From Saprospiraceae bacterium (GTDB taxonomy: Bacteria > Bacteroidota > Bacteroidia > Chitinophagales > Saprospiraceae), in the NCBI GenBank assembly GCA_016787345.1, contig JAEUUU010000004.1:1-64000 (forward strand): DNA of 64,000 nucleotides. Direction: 5' to 3'. This document shows positions 15,898-24,183 of the stretch, piece after piece. Numbering within the stretch: position 1 is the first letter of the stretch; each line of letters opens with the position of its first letter. The translations under genes were made by a program, and so were the position numbers. The notes below the pieces were generated by a model, which was not told the origin of the DNA, ran no database searches, and saw nothing but the letters and a program-made list of their open reading frames with translations.

Positions 15898-16352
15898 GTT
15901 TTGTGCGTTCATGGTATTTCACGCAGAGGGATGAGTGGTTCACGCAAAGGGCGCAAAGAGGCAAAGCGCGCAAAGGGGGATTTTTTATTGCACGCAGAGA
16001 CGCAGAGGCGCAGAGTTTTTGATTGAGGGTTATCATCTCTTTCCTCGTATGATTTGCTCCTTTGCATCCCGATGCCTCACTGCATGCAATAACAAGTCTC
16101 AGCCCTTCTTTGCGCGCTTTGCTCCTTGGCGCCCTTCGCGTGAAACTCAAATCCCTCTGCGTCTCTGCGTGCAATAAAACTTTGCGTGCCTTGCTCCTTT
16201 GCGCTCCCTGCGTGCAACAAAACCCCGCCGCGAAGCGGCACTCAAATTCCCCCATTTGCTCACTCCTGACAAAACCATGACGCCGGGGTAGCAACCTGAA
16301 GCGGCCTTTCGGCGTTCTGATAATAGTTTTCATTTGGTTTTTTGGGGTTTAT

Positions 16353-16390
16353 GCCGTCGGAGGCGAAAGCATTCCGGCGGCAATTTTTTT
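16353..16390 (+). terminator. terminator-like hairpin, + strand
   Basis: A nine-base stem (GCCGTCGGA with TCCGGCGGC, one G-T pair) around an 11-base loop is followed by AATTTTTTT. It lies ~450 bp after the hydrolase stop and could end that transcript or a separate small one. Confidence 0.55.
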
Positions 16391-16433
16391 ATCTACATAA
16401 ACCTCATAAACCCCCATATCAACCCTTATAAAC

Positions 16434-16474
16434 CTCAAAAAAATGGGCCGCCTCGATACCGGGGCGGCCCATTT
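16434..16474 (-). terminator. intrinsic terminator of porV
   Basis: A 12-bp perfect stem (AAATGGGCCGCC with its complement at 16463-16474) with an A-run on its left edge, which becomes the U-tract in RNA copied from the minus strand. It lies 28 bp after the porV stop. Confidence 0.85.
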
Positions 16475-16501
16475 GTCAATGAGGCGTAACTTGAAGATTG
16501 T

Positions 16502-17746
16502 TTATTCTTCTCCGTCAAACGCTTCGAAGTCGAACAGCAGCGAGAAGCGCAGCGTGTTGTCGAGCGGGTTGCGTTGGTTGGTGGTGGGCACCAGGTAGGA
16601 GAAATTGAGTCCGAAAACGTTGTATTTCACGCCGAGGCCCACGCTGAAATAGCGGCGGTTGCCTTTCGACTGCGTTTCGTAGAAATAGCCCATGCGCACG
16701 GCAAACTGGTCGTCGTACCAGTATTCGGCGCCGGCGCCCACGGTGATTTCTTTCAGTTCTTCGTTGAATCCGCCCGGAGCGTCGCCGAAGGACTGGAATA
16801 CGCCGCGGATCGAGGAGAGTTGTTTATAGTCGGGGATACCGTCGTTGTCTTCGTCGATGGCCGGGGTGGGCGTGGGCACCAGCAGTTTGTTGAAATCGCT
16901 GGTAAAGGTGAGGGTATTGAAATCGTCGAGGTTGAATTTCCAGGCGAAGCCCAGGCCGAGGTTGGTCGGGATATAGTCGCGGTTCACCGAGTTGGTGTAC
17001 GTGATTTTGGAACCCAGGTTGGTCACCGCACCGCCGATGGTCAGTTCGCTGGGCGTGCGGGCCGACTTGATTTCAGTTTTATAGGTAAAGGAGAGGTCGG
17101 CAGCGCCGGCCACGCCGGGTTTGATCTCGGTGCGCTGACCGTCGGAGCTCACCGTCTGGCCGCTGGCCAGGTTGGAGTAGATGAACTTGGCGCCGATAGC
17201 GGCGGAGAAATTTTCGGTCAGTTTACGGGAGTAGGCGCCCGTGATTTCGAATTCGTTGGGGCGACCCTGGCCGAGGGAGGTGCCGTTTTCGTCGGTAAAT
17301 TCGATATCGCCCAACGAGAAATAGCGCAGGCCCAGGCCGACAGTCTGGAATTCGTCGAGTTGCACGTAGCCCGAGAGGTAAGCCAGGTACACGTCCTGCA
17401 GGCCCAGATTGCGCATCCAGGGGGTATAGGTAGCGGAGATGGAGACTTTTTTATCGGCAAAGGCCAGTTTGGACTGGTTGTAGTGCATACCGTTGGGATC
17501 GGCGGAGGTGGCGATACCCACATCGCCCATACCGCCGCCGCGGGCGTCGGGCGTGATACGCAGGAAAGGTACGGCCGAGGTTACGGCGTTGGCGCAGTCG
17601 TCACCAGTGGGAAAACGCTGCCCGGTGACAGGATCGTAGCTATACCCCTTGCCGTCGATGCATTTGTGCTGAATCTGGGCGGAGAGCGCCGTGGCGGCCA
17701 GCATACCCAGGGCAACCAGCATCAACTGTACATCCATTTTTTTCAT
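16502..17746 (-). CDS. porV: type IX secretion system outer-membrane protein PorV (LptO)
   Basis: PorV is an outer-membrane barrel of the T9SS that receives cargo from the SprA translocon and takes part in the attachment complex with PorU. The 414-residue protein has a signal peptide (cleavage near LSAQ, residue 24) and the diagnostic start of the mature part, SAVPFLRITPDARGGGMGDVGIATSADPNGMHYN. The rest alternates barrel strands and loops, including an acidic insert AIDEDNDGIPDY and the end RFSLLFDFEAF. It lies downstream of porU on the same strand across a 342-bp gap, as these two neighbour each other in other Bacteroidota. Confidence 0.95.
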   Translation of the reverse strand: MKKMDVQLMLVALGMLAATALSAQIQHKCIDGKGYSYDPVTGQRFPTGDDCANAVTSAVPFLRITPDARGGGMGDVGIATSADPNGMHYNQSKLAFADKKVSISATYTPWMRNLGLQDVYLAYLSGYVQLDEFQTVGLGLRYFSLGDIEFTDENGTSLGQGRPNEFEITGAYSRKLTENFSAAIGAKFIYSNLASGQTVSSDGQRTEIKPGVAGAADLSFTYKTEIKSARTPSELTIGGAVTNLGSKITYTNSVNRDYIPTNLGLGFAWKFNLDDFNTLTFTSDFNKLLVPTPTPAIDEDNDGIPDYKQLSSIRGVFQSFGDAPGGFNEELKEITVGAGAEYWYDDQFAVRMGYFYETQSKGNRRYFSVGLGVKYNVFGLNFSYLVPTTNQRNPLDNTLRFSLLFDFEAFDGEE

Positions 17747-18088
17747 GATCGGATTCCAAAAATTTAGTGGCTAAAATTCGGTTTTGTTTTTCGCAAGCGC
17801 GAGTCGTACCGCAAAAAGTGTGCAAAAGTACGCTCCCGACGCTGTTTTTTAGTTTGGCACTGTCAGGTAACCTCGGCTTTGACAATTTTTTGCGGGAAAG
17901 GGTTGTCTGGGATGGGGAAAAAAATTCGGGGGAGGCACCATCGATCGGCAGCAGATGAATGTGCTAATGGCAACACCATCTGCAATATATCGAAGACAAA
18001 TGATAAACAGTCGGTCTCTCCCAAAAAGTCCACAACCGCCCATTAGCACATTAACTAATTAGCACATTCCCACATTAGCACATTAACC
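17747..18088. repeat. porU-porV gap with TTAGCACATT word repeat
   Basis: No gene is visible in this 342-bp gap. Next to porU's stop the word ATTAGCACATT occurs three times (18041-18085), and its complement AATGTGCTAATGG stands at 17958-17970, giving a 13-bp perfect inverted pair with 18040-18052. A TACTTTTG word on the minus strand (17830-17823) resembles a Bacteroidota -7 element for porV, but no well-spaced -33 element was found. Confidence 0.7.
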
Positions 18089-21000
18089 CTATTTCAAAAT
18101 CACCAGCTTTTCAAAATCGCTCTCGGCCGTCACCGCGTTGCCGGCGACGTCGGTGCCGCGCACTTTGACGCGGTACACGTACACGCCGCGGGCCAGTTGG
18201 TCGCCGTATTCGTCTTTGCCGTCCCACTGGATGTCGGTGACGCGGTAGCCGTCGGCCGGGGCGCTGTGCAGGATGGTTTTGACGAGGCGGCCCGAGACGG
18301 AGAAAATACTGATCTGCACGTCGAGGATCTGGCCGGCGAGGTTGTGCTCGAACTGGAAATAGGTGTTGGTCGTGAACGGGTTGGGGTAGTTCAGCACGTG
18401 ATCGAGGGCGGCTTTGCCGTCTTCGGCCACCACAAACTCGGTCACGCCTTCGCCGGGGTTGTTGGCGATGTCCCAGCCTTTGGCTTTGAGGGTGTGGCGG
18501 CCCGCGGCGAGGTTGCGCAGCGGATACAGCGCCTGGCCGCGGCGGAAATCATTGAGTTCGCTTTCGTAAAAGTCGTTGAGAATGATGGTTTCCTGCACGT
18601 TGTCGTCGAGCACCACGGTGAGGTCGTGGCCCAGACTGGTACCGCTCACGTTCATGCCGTAGTCGTCGGCGCATTTGACGAGCACTTTGGGGTTGGCGTC
18701 GGTGATGCCGCCCGTGACGAAGGCGTCGGTATTGAGGAACACCTGAATGATGGGCGGGGTATCGTCCTTGATCTGGTTGGCATTGCCGCCGATCACAAAT
18801 TTTTCATCGGCGCCGGCAGCGTCGAGCGGGGTGCCGTTTTCGGCGTAGTAGCTGATTTTGCCAAAACCGTAGGGGTAGTTGATGTCTTTGGGCACGATAA
18901 AATTGACCTTGAAATGCCCGTTGCTCACGGTGGCGCTGCCCTTGAAAATGACGTTGCGCTGCACGGAAAAATTGAACAAGGGGCTGTCCGTATCCTGCGC
19001 GAGGGTTTGCAGGGTCTGGGCTTTGTCGAAGATGGTGACGAATACCTTGCCGTTGAAATTGCTCAACAGGTTGCCGAGCGTATCGGTTACCGAGCCTTTG
19101 AGTTCGACGGGCATCAGAGCGCGCAGGGTGTCGGGGTTGGCGGTGTCGTACACTTTGCCGTTGATGGAATCGGTAGACACGCGGTATTCGGGCAGGGCGA
19201 GAAACATGGCCGGGTCGCCGAGCAGGGTAAAGCGGCGCGCATTGTCTTCGTTGCCGCCCGAGAGGGTGTTTTTACCGTCTTTGAGGATGTCGCCGATGGC
19301 GCGGTATTTTCCGTTAACTTTTTGAAAAATAACGCTTTGCACACCGTCGGTCAGTTTGTTGTTGCCGTCGATGAACACCGGGCGCACGGTCGTGAACAGG
19401 CCGATGGCGCCGCTTTTGACTTTCAGCAGGGCCTGTTCGCCGCCGCTGAGCGTGGTGTAATCGTCGTAGCCGCCGAAGGTGCAGGTCGCGGTGATGATCA
19501 GCGGATAGCGGTTGGGATTGTCCCAGCCGGCAATGTCGTTGTTGTCGACCACGCGTTCCTGCGCCCAGCCTCGGGGGCCGCCGTGGCCGATGTACTGGGT
19601 GATGAGCGCGCCTTTGAAAATATTGGAGTTGATGGCTGCCTTGGCGTCGGGGAAGCGCTGGCCGCCCGAGGTGGCAATTTGCTGGTAGGCGTCGAAGTAC
19701 ACTTTTTCGAGGTTGAAAAAACGCTCCGTATCGCCGGCGGCAGTGGCCAGTTTGTCGGCCTGCTTCACGTGGGCGTTGCCATCCTGGTCGTCGGCCAGGT
19801 AAAGCAGGCGCAGGTGCCAGTCGCCGAGGTTGCTCGGGTTCTGGTCGTAGTCGACGATCTTGTCGACGATGGCCTGGGCTTCATCGGGCGACTCCGGCGT
19901 GACACGTCCCACGGCGATGTCGAGGGCGCCGTCGAGGGCGCCGCCTTCACCGGGGCTGAGCAGGGCGAAATAGTCGTCGGAAGGGTGGGAATAAATGGGG
20001 TGGAATGATTCGGCTGTTTCAAAAACCGGGATAAAATCCAGGTTATCCTCGCTGCCGCTGTTGTTTTTCGGGTCGAAGGAACCGTCGCCGAAAAGCAGGA
20101 GGTAGTCGAATTTGTTGGGGCCGCGTTCGAGCAGCATGCGGGCGAAGTCGCGGATGGCGGTGGGGTCTTTGGCGCCGGAGGAGAACTCGTTGTACAACTG
20201 ATTCACGTCCACCAGTTCCACGTCGAGGCCACTGTACGTGCGGCGGTGTTCGGCCAGTTGTTGGGCGGCCGACTGGAAATCGGCGTGGTAAATGATGGCC
20301 ATGTGTACGTCGCCGATGCCGTGCAGGTTCTGGTTGGCGATTTTGCCCACTTTGGCCTCGGGTTTGGGCAGGCTGCTGTTGTCGTAAAAAGCATAGAAAT
20401 TTTTCAATACGCCGAGGGTTGTCGCCCCGAATTCGAGGGCGCCGCCCGACACGCTGGTTTGTTGGCGGGTCGGACTGAGCGGCGAGCTGACATCCCAGAT
20501 TTGCGGGGCGCTGCCGCTGAATTCGAGCCGGAACGTCGCGGCGTCCTGCGTCAGCGTCTGCAAATCGCGGAAGCTCATGGCGTTGCCGGTCATAATCAGT
20601 TTACGGCGGGCATTAACTTCGATAAAATCGAGCCAGCCCTCGCTGGTTTCGGAGACGTTGGGAAAATCGATTTTCAGGTTGACCAAATCGCCATCGGGGT
20701 TGAAACTGCCGCTCATGGCGCCGCCCGAGGCAAAAGCCGCGTCGTTGTTGCTGATGGTGACGGCGTTGAGGTTTCTGGAAAAAGTCGTGCCGTCGGCGAT
20801 CAGGCGCACCAGCGTCTGGGTTCCGCAGCGGGCGGCAAAATCGGCGCGGACGCGGGCCGCGGAGCCTGGCACTAGGTTGGGGAAGTTGAGGGAATAATCG
20901 CGCTGACGGGTTTGGTAAAAGTAATCGCCAAACCAGCGTTTGCCCGAGCCCTGGGCCGAAGTGGAGAAATCGAGCAGGTTGACCTTGTCTTCCTCGATCC

Positions 21001-21940
21001 GGCCGATGTCGTCGAAAGAAGTCGTCACGTAAGCCGCCGGCTGACTGGCCTGTTCGCTGATGCGAAGGCCCTGGGCATCGCCGATTTTGAGGAAATACCA
21101 GGCATGGCGGTCGTACAGGTGCTGGCGAATGGTGAGTTCGGGGTCGGTGGCGCCCGGGCGGTAGATCATGGGGTAAGGCCCCGTGGCGTAGAACAGGATG
21201 TAATCGCCGGCGTCGAATTTGCCGTCCTGTTCGCCCGAAATAAAGATGGCGTTTTCCATCAGATCGTCGGTGCGCACGTCGTCGGTGCGTTCGGGCAGCA
21301 TAAATCCGCCGTTGCCGAAGATGCGGATACGGCGCGGGTCGATGTTATCGAGGTTGCTGATGCCCAGTTCGTTTTTGAGGTAGTTGTAATCGAGCCGGTA
21401 CACGCCCGAATTGGCCACGCCGAACTTCCAGATCTCGCCGTCGCTCAGCACGGAGAGGGTAGTGAAGGGCCCGGTGCGTTCGGCGGCCGAGGGCGGTGCG
21501 GGTGTGGCCCGCACGGTGATGCTGAACGACACGGCGCGTTCGTATCCGTTGCCGTTGCGGCGCAGGGGCAGGAACTTGATCCGGCCGAAAAAGCGGTCGC
21601 GCTCCTGCTCCACACTGGCGCTGACGATCAGGTCGTTGCCCAGGGCTGCATCGTCGGCCGAAGGTTTTTTGGCTATTGGCTCCCATTGCACGGAATTGAT
21701 CTCCACGGCCAGCGTGGAACGGCCGCCGAGAGCAAAACGCTCGGAAAACAGCGGCAGGGCCGGCGCGGCGTCGCCCCGGCTGCATCCCTCGAAACTCCAG
21801 AGCTCGACGGGGCTGCCGTCGGAAGTGTACACGATCTGCGGCGCGGCCGACCAGTTGAGCGTACGCTGGAAGGTAAAGGTGTTTTGCGCCGTGGCGGCAG
21901 CGGCAAAAAGGGCAAACAGAAGGAGGAGCCGAATTTTCAT
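18089..21940 (-). CDS. porU: type IX secretion system sortase PorU
   Basis: PorU is the gingipain-related (C25) surface protease that removes T9SS sorting domains and joins cargo to anionic LPS. The 1283-residue length fits. The ATG at 21940 gives the signal peptide MKIRLLLLFALFAAAATAQ; upstream codons in the longer frame are not credible. The C25 domain shows the catalytic dyad in YIGHGGPRG (His786) and TATCTFGG (Cys820), spaced as in Porphyromonas PorU. The C-terminus is itself a sorting-type domain (LNYPNPFTTNTYFQF... GRLVKT), expected for PorU, which keeps it. porV follows on the same strand. A divergent DUF1761 gene lies upstream. Confidence 0.95.
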   Translation of the reverse strand: MKIRLLLLFALFAAAATAQNTFTFQRTLNWSAAPQIVYTSDGSPVELWSFEGCSRGDAAPALPLFSERFALGGRSTLAVEINSVQWEPIAKKPSADDAALGNDLIVSASVEQERDRFFGRIKFLPLRRNGNGYERAVSFSITVRATPAPPSAAERTGPFTTLSVLSDGEIWKFGVANSGVYRLDYNYLKNELGISNLDNIDPRRIRIFGNGGFMLPERTDDVRTDDLMENAIFISGEQDGKFDAGDYILFYATGPYPMIYRPGATDPELTIRQHLYDRHAWYFLKIGDAQGLRISEQASQPAAYVTTSFDDIGRIEEDKVNLLDFSTSAQGSGKRWFGDYFYQTRQRDYSLNFPNLVPGSAARVRADFAARCGTQTLVRLIADGTTFSRNLNAVTISNNDAAFASGGAMSGSFNPDGDLVNLKIDFPNVSETSEGWLDFIEVNARRKLIMTGNAMSFRDLQTLTQDAATFRLEFSGSAPQIWDVSSPLSPTRQQTSVSGGALEFGATTLGVLKNFYAFYDNSSLPKPEAKVGKIANQNLHGIGDVHMAIIYHADFQSAAQQLAEHRRTYSGLDVELVDVNQLYNEFSSGAKDPTAIRDFARMLLERGPNKFDYLLLFGDGSFDPKNNSGSEDNLDFIPVFETAESFHPIYSHPSDDYFALLSPGEGGALDGALDIAVGRVTPESPDEAQAIVDKIVDYDQNPSNLGDWHLRLLYLADDQDGNAHVKQADKLATAAGDTERFFNLEKVYFDAYQQIATSGGQRFPDAKAAINSNIFKGALITQYIGHGGPRGWAQERVVDNNDIAGWDNPNRYPLIITATCTFGGYDDYTTLSGGEQALLKVKSGAIGLFTTVRPVFIDGNNKLTDGVQSVIFQKVNGKYRAIGDILKDGKNTLSGGNEDNARRFTLLGDPAMFLALPEYRVSTDSINGKVYDTANPDTLRALMPVELKGSVTDTLGNLLSNFNGKVFVTIFDKAQTLQTLAQDTDSPLFNFSVQRNVIFKGSATVSNGHFKVNFIVPKDINYPYGFGKISYYAENGTPLDAAGADEKFVIGGNANQIKDDTPPIIQVFLNTDAFVTGGITDANPKVLVKCADDYGMNVSGTSLGHDLTVVLDDNVQETIILNDFYESELNDFRRGQALYPLRNLAAGRHTLKAKGWDIANNPGEGVTEFVVAEDGKAALDHVLNYPNPFTTNTYFQFEHNLAGQILDVQISIFSVSGRLVKTILHSAPADGYRVTDIQWDGKDEYGDQLARGVYVYRVKVRGTDVAGNAVTAESDFEKLVILK

Positions 21941-22093
21941 GGTCGAAACAATTAGGTGACAAAGGTCGGGGAGTTGGCGCGAATGCACGGGCATGGGTTG
22001 CCTTGACCGGGCGGTTTTGCCAATCGGCGACGGATTACCCATCCAACAAAGCCCCCCGGAGATGGTTCGCGGCGGTGTGTCTCCGGCGGTATG

Positions 22094-22124
22094 ATTGCCC
22101 GGTATTGCTGGCTTACCGGGCAAT
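22094..22124. other. perfect hairpin with T-rich run in porU/DUF1761 divergent gap
   Basis: A ten-base perfect stem (ATTGCCCGGT with ACCGGGCAAT) around an 11-base loop, followed on the plus strand by TCTTTTATTTTTTT after six bases. No gene ends here, so it is either the end of a small transcript or a leader structure of porU. Confidence 0.6.
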
Positions 22125-22233
22125 GAAAGTCTTTTATTTTTTTAATAATTTTTGTTTTAAATTTTTCGATATAAAAACTATTGTTTTATGTTTGTTTGAT
22201 TTTTCACCAATTTTTAAACGAAAACACCCTGTT

Positions 22234-22668
22234 ATGGAAAGAAAAACAAACTGGATCGCTATTGTTGTGGCCGCGGTGGCAGCCATGGTTATCGGCTTTT
22301 TGTGGTATGGCCCCCTGTTCAGCAAACCCTGGATGGCCGCCTACGGCTTCACGATGGACGAGGCCAACCAGAAACTTTTCAAAGACGGCGTCGAGCTGCC
22401 CATGGACATGACGCCCATGATCTTCAACACGCTCGCGATGTTCGTTTTTGCCTTTTTGATGAACTGGCTGACCGGCCGTGCCGGCGCCAATACCTGGGCG
22501 GAAGGCGCCAAAATCGGGGCAATCGTGGGCATTTTTGTCGGCGCGACGCGTTGTCTGGGCCTCCTCTTTGCAGCCGAACCCGGTAGCCTGTTGCCCATCG
22601 AAGGCTTGTACCCCGTCGTGCAATTGAGCGTAATGGGCGCGATTTTGGGCGGCTGGAAGAAGAAGTAG
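22234..22668 (+). CDS. DUF1761 membrane protein
   Basis: A 144-residue protein with four hydrophobic segments (about residues 6-28, 60-80, 90-110 and 122-140), the layout of DUF1761. Family-like words are WIAIVVAAVAAMVIGFLWYGPLFSKPWM near the start and GAILGGWKK at the end. Function in the family is unknown. The start at 22234 is chosen because it opens on the first membrane segment with no charged extension. Its upstream region is very AT-rich with a TATGTTTG word (22187-22194) that fits a -7 element; a correctly spaced -33 partner was not seen. A terminator follows at 22680. Confidence 0.85.
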   Translation: MERKTNWIAIVVAAVAAMVIGFLWYGPLFSKPWMAAYGFTMDEANQKLFKDGVELPMDMTPMIFNTLAMFVFAFLMNWLTGRAGANTWAEGAKIGAIVGIFVGATRCLGLLFAAEPGSLLPIEGLYPVVQLSVMGAILGGWKKK

Positions 22669-22679
22669 AAAAATTGAGT

Positions 22680-22720
22680 TTTGGGGCGGCTAACAGTCGC
22701 CCCAAACGGTCTGTTTTTTT
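22680..22720 (+). terminator. intrinsic terminator of the DUF1761 gene
   Basis: Nine-base stem TTTGGGGCG/CGCCCCAAA (22680-22688 with 22698-22706), then a nine-T run at 22712-22720. Confidence 0.85.
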
Positions 22721-22730
22721 ATGCAATTCA

Positions 22731-22886
22731 GGCCGTCTCACAAGTCGGGTCGACCCAAAATCGTAAAAATATTATGTCACGCAAAGTCGCAAAGCGCGCA
22801 AAGAATTTGCGCCTTGGCGGCCTTTGCGGCTTTGCGTGTAACTTTATTCGCAAAGGCTCCTGGGTACTCAGACTTATGAGACAGCC
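22731..22886. mobile_element. MITE-like element, copy 1 (156 bp)
   Basis: Bounded by imperfect 15-bp terminal inverted repeats, GGCCGTCTCACAAGT (22731-22745) and ACTTATGAGACAGCC (22872-22886). The inside is a second, longer dyad of ACGCAAAG/CGCAAAG words and their complements. It carries no gene. It resembles the elements at 55266 and 62418, and the 62418 copy is also exactly 156 bp. It ends three bases from the stop codon of the neighbouring ATPase gene. Confidence 0.75.
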
Positions 22887-22889
22887 TCT

Positions 22890-24047
22890 TCAAATCTCCG
22901 CCACATGGCGCCACCCCAATATCGTCGCCTGAGTCCGGGGTTGTCGTTCTTCGCCTCCATACAGCACGAAAGAACGTAAATTGGGCAATGCGCTTTGTCG
23001 CTGGAAAAAGTCCAGATTTTTGAAAAATTCGGGTTTAATCGTTCGTCCGGCTTTGATCTCCACAAGTTTCAACAAACCTTCTTCTTCCAGAAGACAATCG
23101 ATTTCATGACCGGTTTTGTCACGCCAGTAATACAGGTTAGGCCGGATGCCGCGATGATAACGTTGCTTCATCAACTCTGTCACGAACCAGTTCTCTACGA
23201 GCGCGCCCTTTTGGTAATACTGATTCAATTGTTCGGCAGATTGGATACCTAATAAGTAGCAGGCCAGGCCCGTATCATAAAAAAACAAGCGTGGCGCCTT
23301 GACTACCCGTTTTTGAAAATTTCGGTAGTAGGGTTGCTGAAGGAATACTGCGAAACTGGTTTCCAGCAAAGAAACCCAGCGTTTTACGGTAGGGACGCTC
23401 ACATCGAGTTCATTGGCAATAGCGCTCATATTGAACTGCTGGCCACTAAGTCCTGCGCATACCTTCATAAAAGACTGGAAAAGACGCAAATCACCAATGG
23501 CAATCAATTGTCGTACATCTCGTTCAAGGTAAGTTTGCAAATAGGAGGAATAAAACAGGGAAGGCGGAGTGCCAAGGTCATACAACCCTGGATACGCGCC
23601 CCGGACAAGCTGGCTTTCCAGATCGCCTTCCGCAAGCCCGACCGCGTCAATTTCCGAAAATGAAAATGGCAGCAGTACGAACACGCCTACTCGCCCAGCC
23701 AGGCTTTGGGTAATTTTTTCGGAAAGCAAAAAGTGTTGAGAACCCGTGAGCAGGTACAATCCGGGTTGACGCAGTTCATCCACATGCAATTGAATGTATG
23801 AAAATAGTTCGGGAACGTATTGCGCTTCATCAATGATGAGACGCGGACCATATACTGCCAGAAATTGACGAGGATCGTCGTGCGCAAAGTGTCGCAACTC
23901 GGGGTCTTCCAGGGAAACGTACCGATACTCCGGAAAAATAGCGCGAATAAGGGTGGTTTTGCCAGACTGGCGCGGTCCGGTGAGGGACAAGACTGGAAAA
24001 AATCGGGCAGCTTCACGCAAGTGATTTTCCAATAAACGAGGGATCAT
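22890..24047 (-). CDS. AAA ATPase with C-terminal DUF4143 nuclease-like domain
   Basis: A 385-residue protein of the widespread AAA_14 + DUF4143 type. The P-loop GPRQSGKTT (Lys30) and Walker B LIIDEAQ lie in the first third, with a sensor-like LLTGSQHF. A central winged-helix-like part (MSAIANELDVSVPTVKRWVSLLE) is followed by DUF4143, where YYWRDKTGHEIDCLLE...LVEIKAG matches the PD-(D/E)XK-type core. The biological role of these scattered ATPases is unresolved. The ATG at 24047 begins the conserved MIPRLLENHL. Its base composition is a little more AT-rich than its neighbours, and a MITE-like element sits at its 3' end, both hinting at acquisition. Confidence 0.88.
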   Translation of the reverse strand: MIPRLLENHLREAARFFPVLSLTGPRQSGKTTLIRAIFPEYRYVSLEDPELRHFAHDDPRQFLAVYGPRLIIDEAQYVPELFSYIQLHVDELRQPGLYLLTGSQHFLLSEKITQSLAGRVGVFVLLPFSFSEIDAVGLAEGDLESQLVRGAYPGLYDLGTPPSLFYSSYLQTYLERDVRQLIAIGDLRLFQSFMKVCAGLSGQQFNMSAIANELDVSVPTVKRWVSLLETSFAVFLQQPYYRNFQKRVVKAPRLFFYDTGLACYLLGIQSAEQLNQYYQKGALVENWFVTELMKQRYHRGIRPNLYYWRDKTGHEIDCLLEEEGLLKLVEIKAGRTIKPEFFKNLDFFQRQSALPNLRSFVLYGGEERQPRTQATILGWRHVAEI

Positions 24048-24183
24048 TCGTAAAATTTGGACAAATTTAATATTGAATATTAAATTTGGAAAAAGAAATG
24101 AAAAAAATCTTCCCTGCTCATTTTCCCGCTCCCCCGCCATTTCCCTTACATTTCGCCCCGAAACAGCCTTTGCCAAATTTTAC

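Larger units (their letters stand above)
15898..16501. repeat. intergenic region with inverted ACGCAGAG/ACGCAAAG words and hairpins
   Basis: This 604-bp gap has no credible gene. Between about 15915 and 16215 it is made of ACGCAAAGG, CGCAGAG and GCGCAAAG words on the left and their complements on the right. A perfect 25-bp inverted repeat (15983-16007 with 16155-16179, containing TTATTGCACGCAGAGACG) marks the core. Further right, two terminator-like hairpins are listed separately; between them TGGGGTTTATG and CATAAACCCCCA form another dyad. Confidence 0.8.

Noticed and set aside
15920-16215. ACGCAAAG word cluster as a CRISPR array
   Set aside because: Words are short and irregular, with inverted and no evenly spaced unique spacers.
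18197-20008. 603-codon plus-strand frame opposite porU
   Set aside because: Antisense shadow of a protein with a catalytic His/Cys dyad; the translation is Val/Gly/Ala-rich without motifs.
22890-24047. AAA + DUF4143 ATPase as an antiphage defence gene
   Set aside because: The family is widespread outside defence loci, and no other defence gene is next to it.
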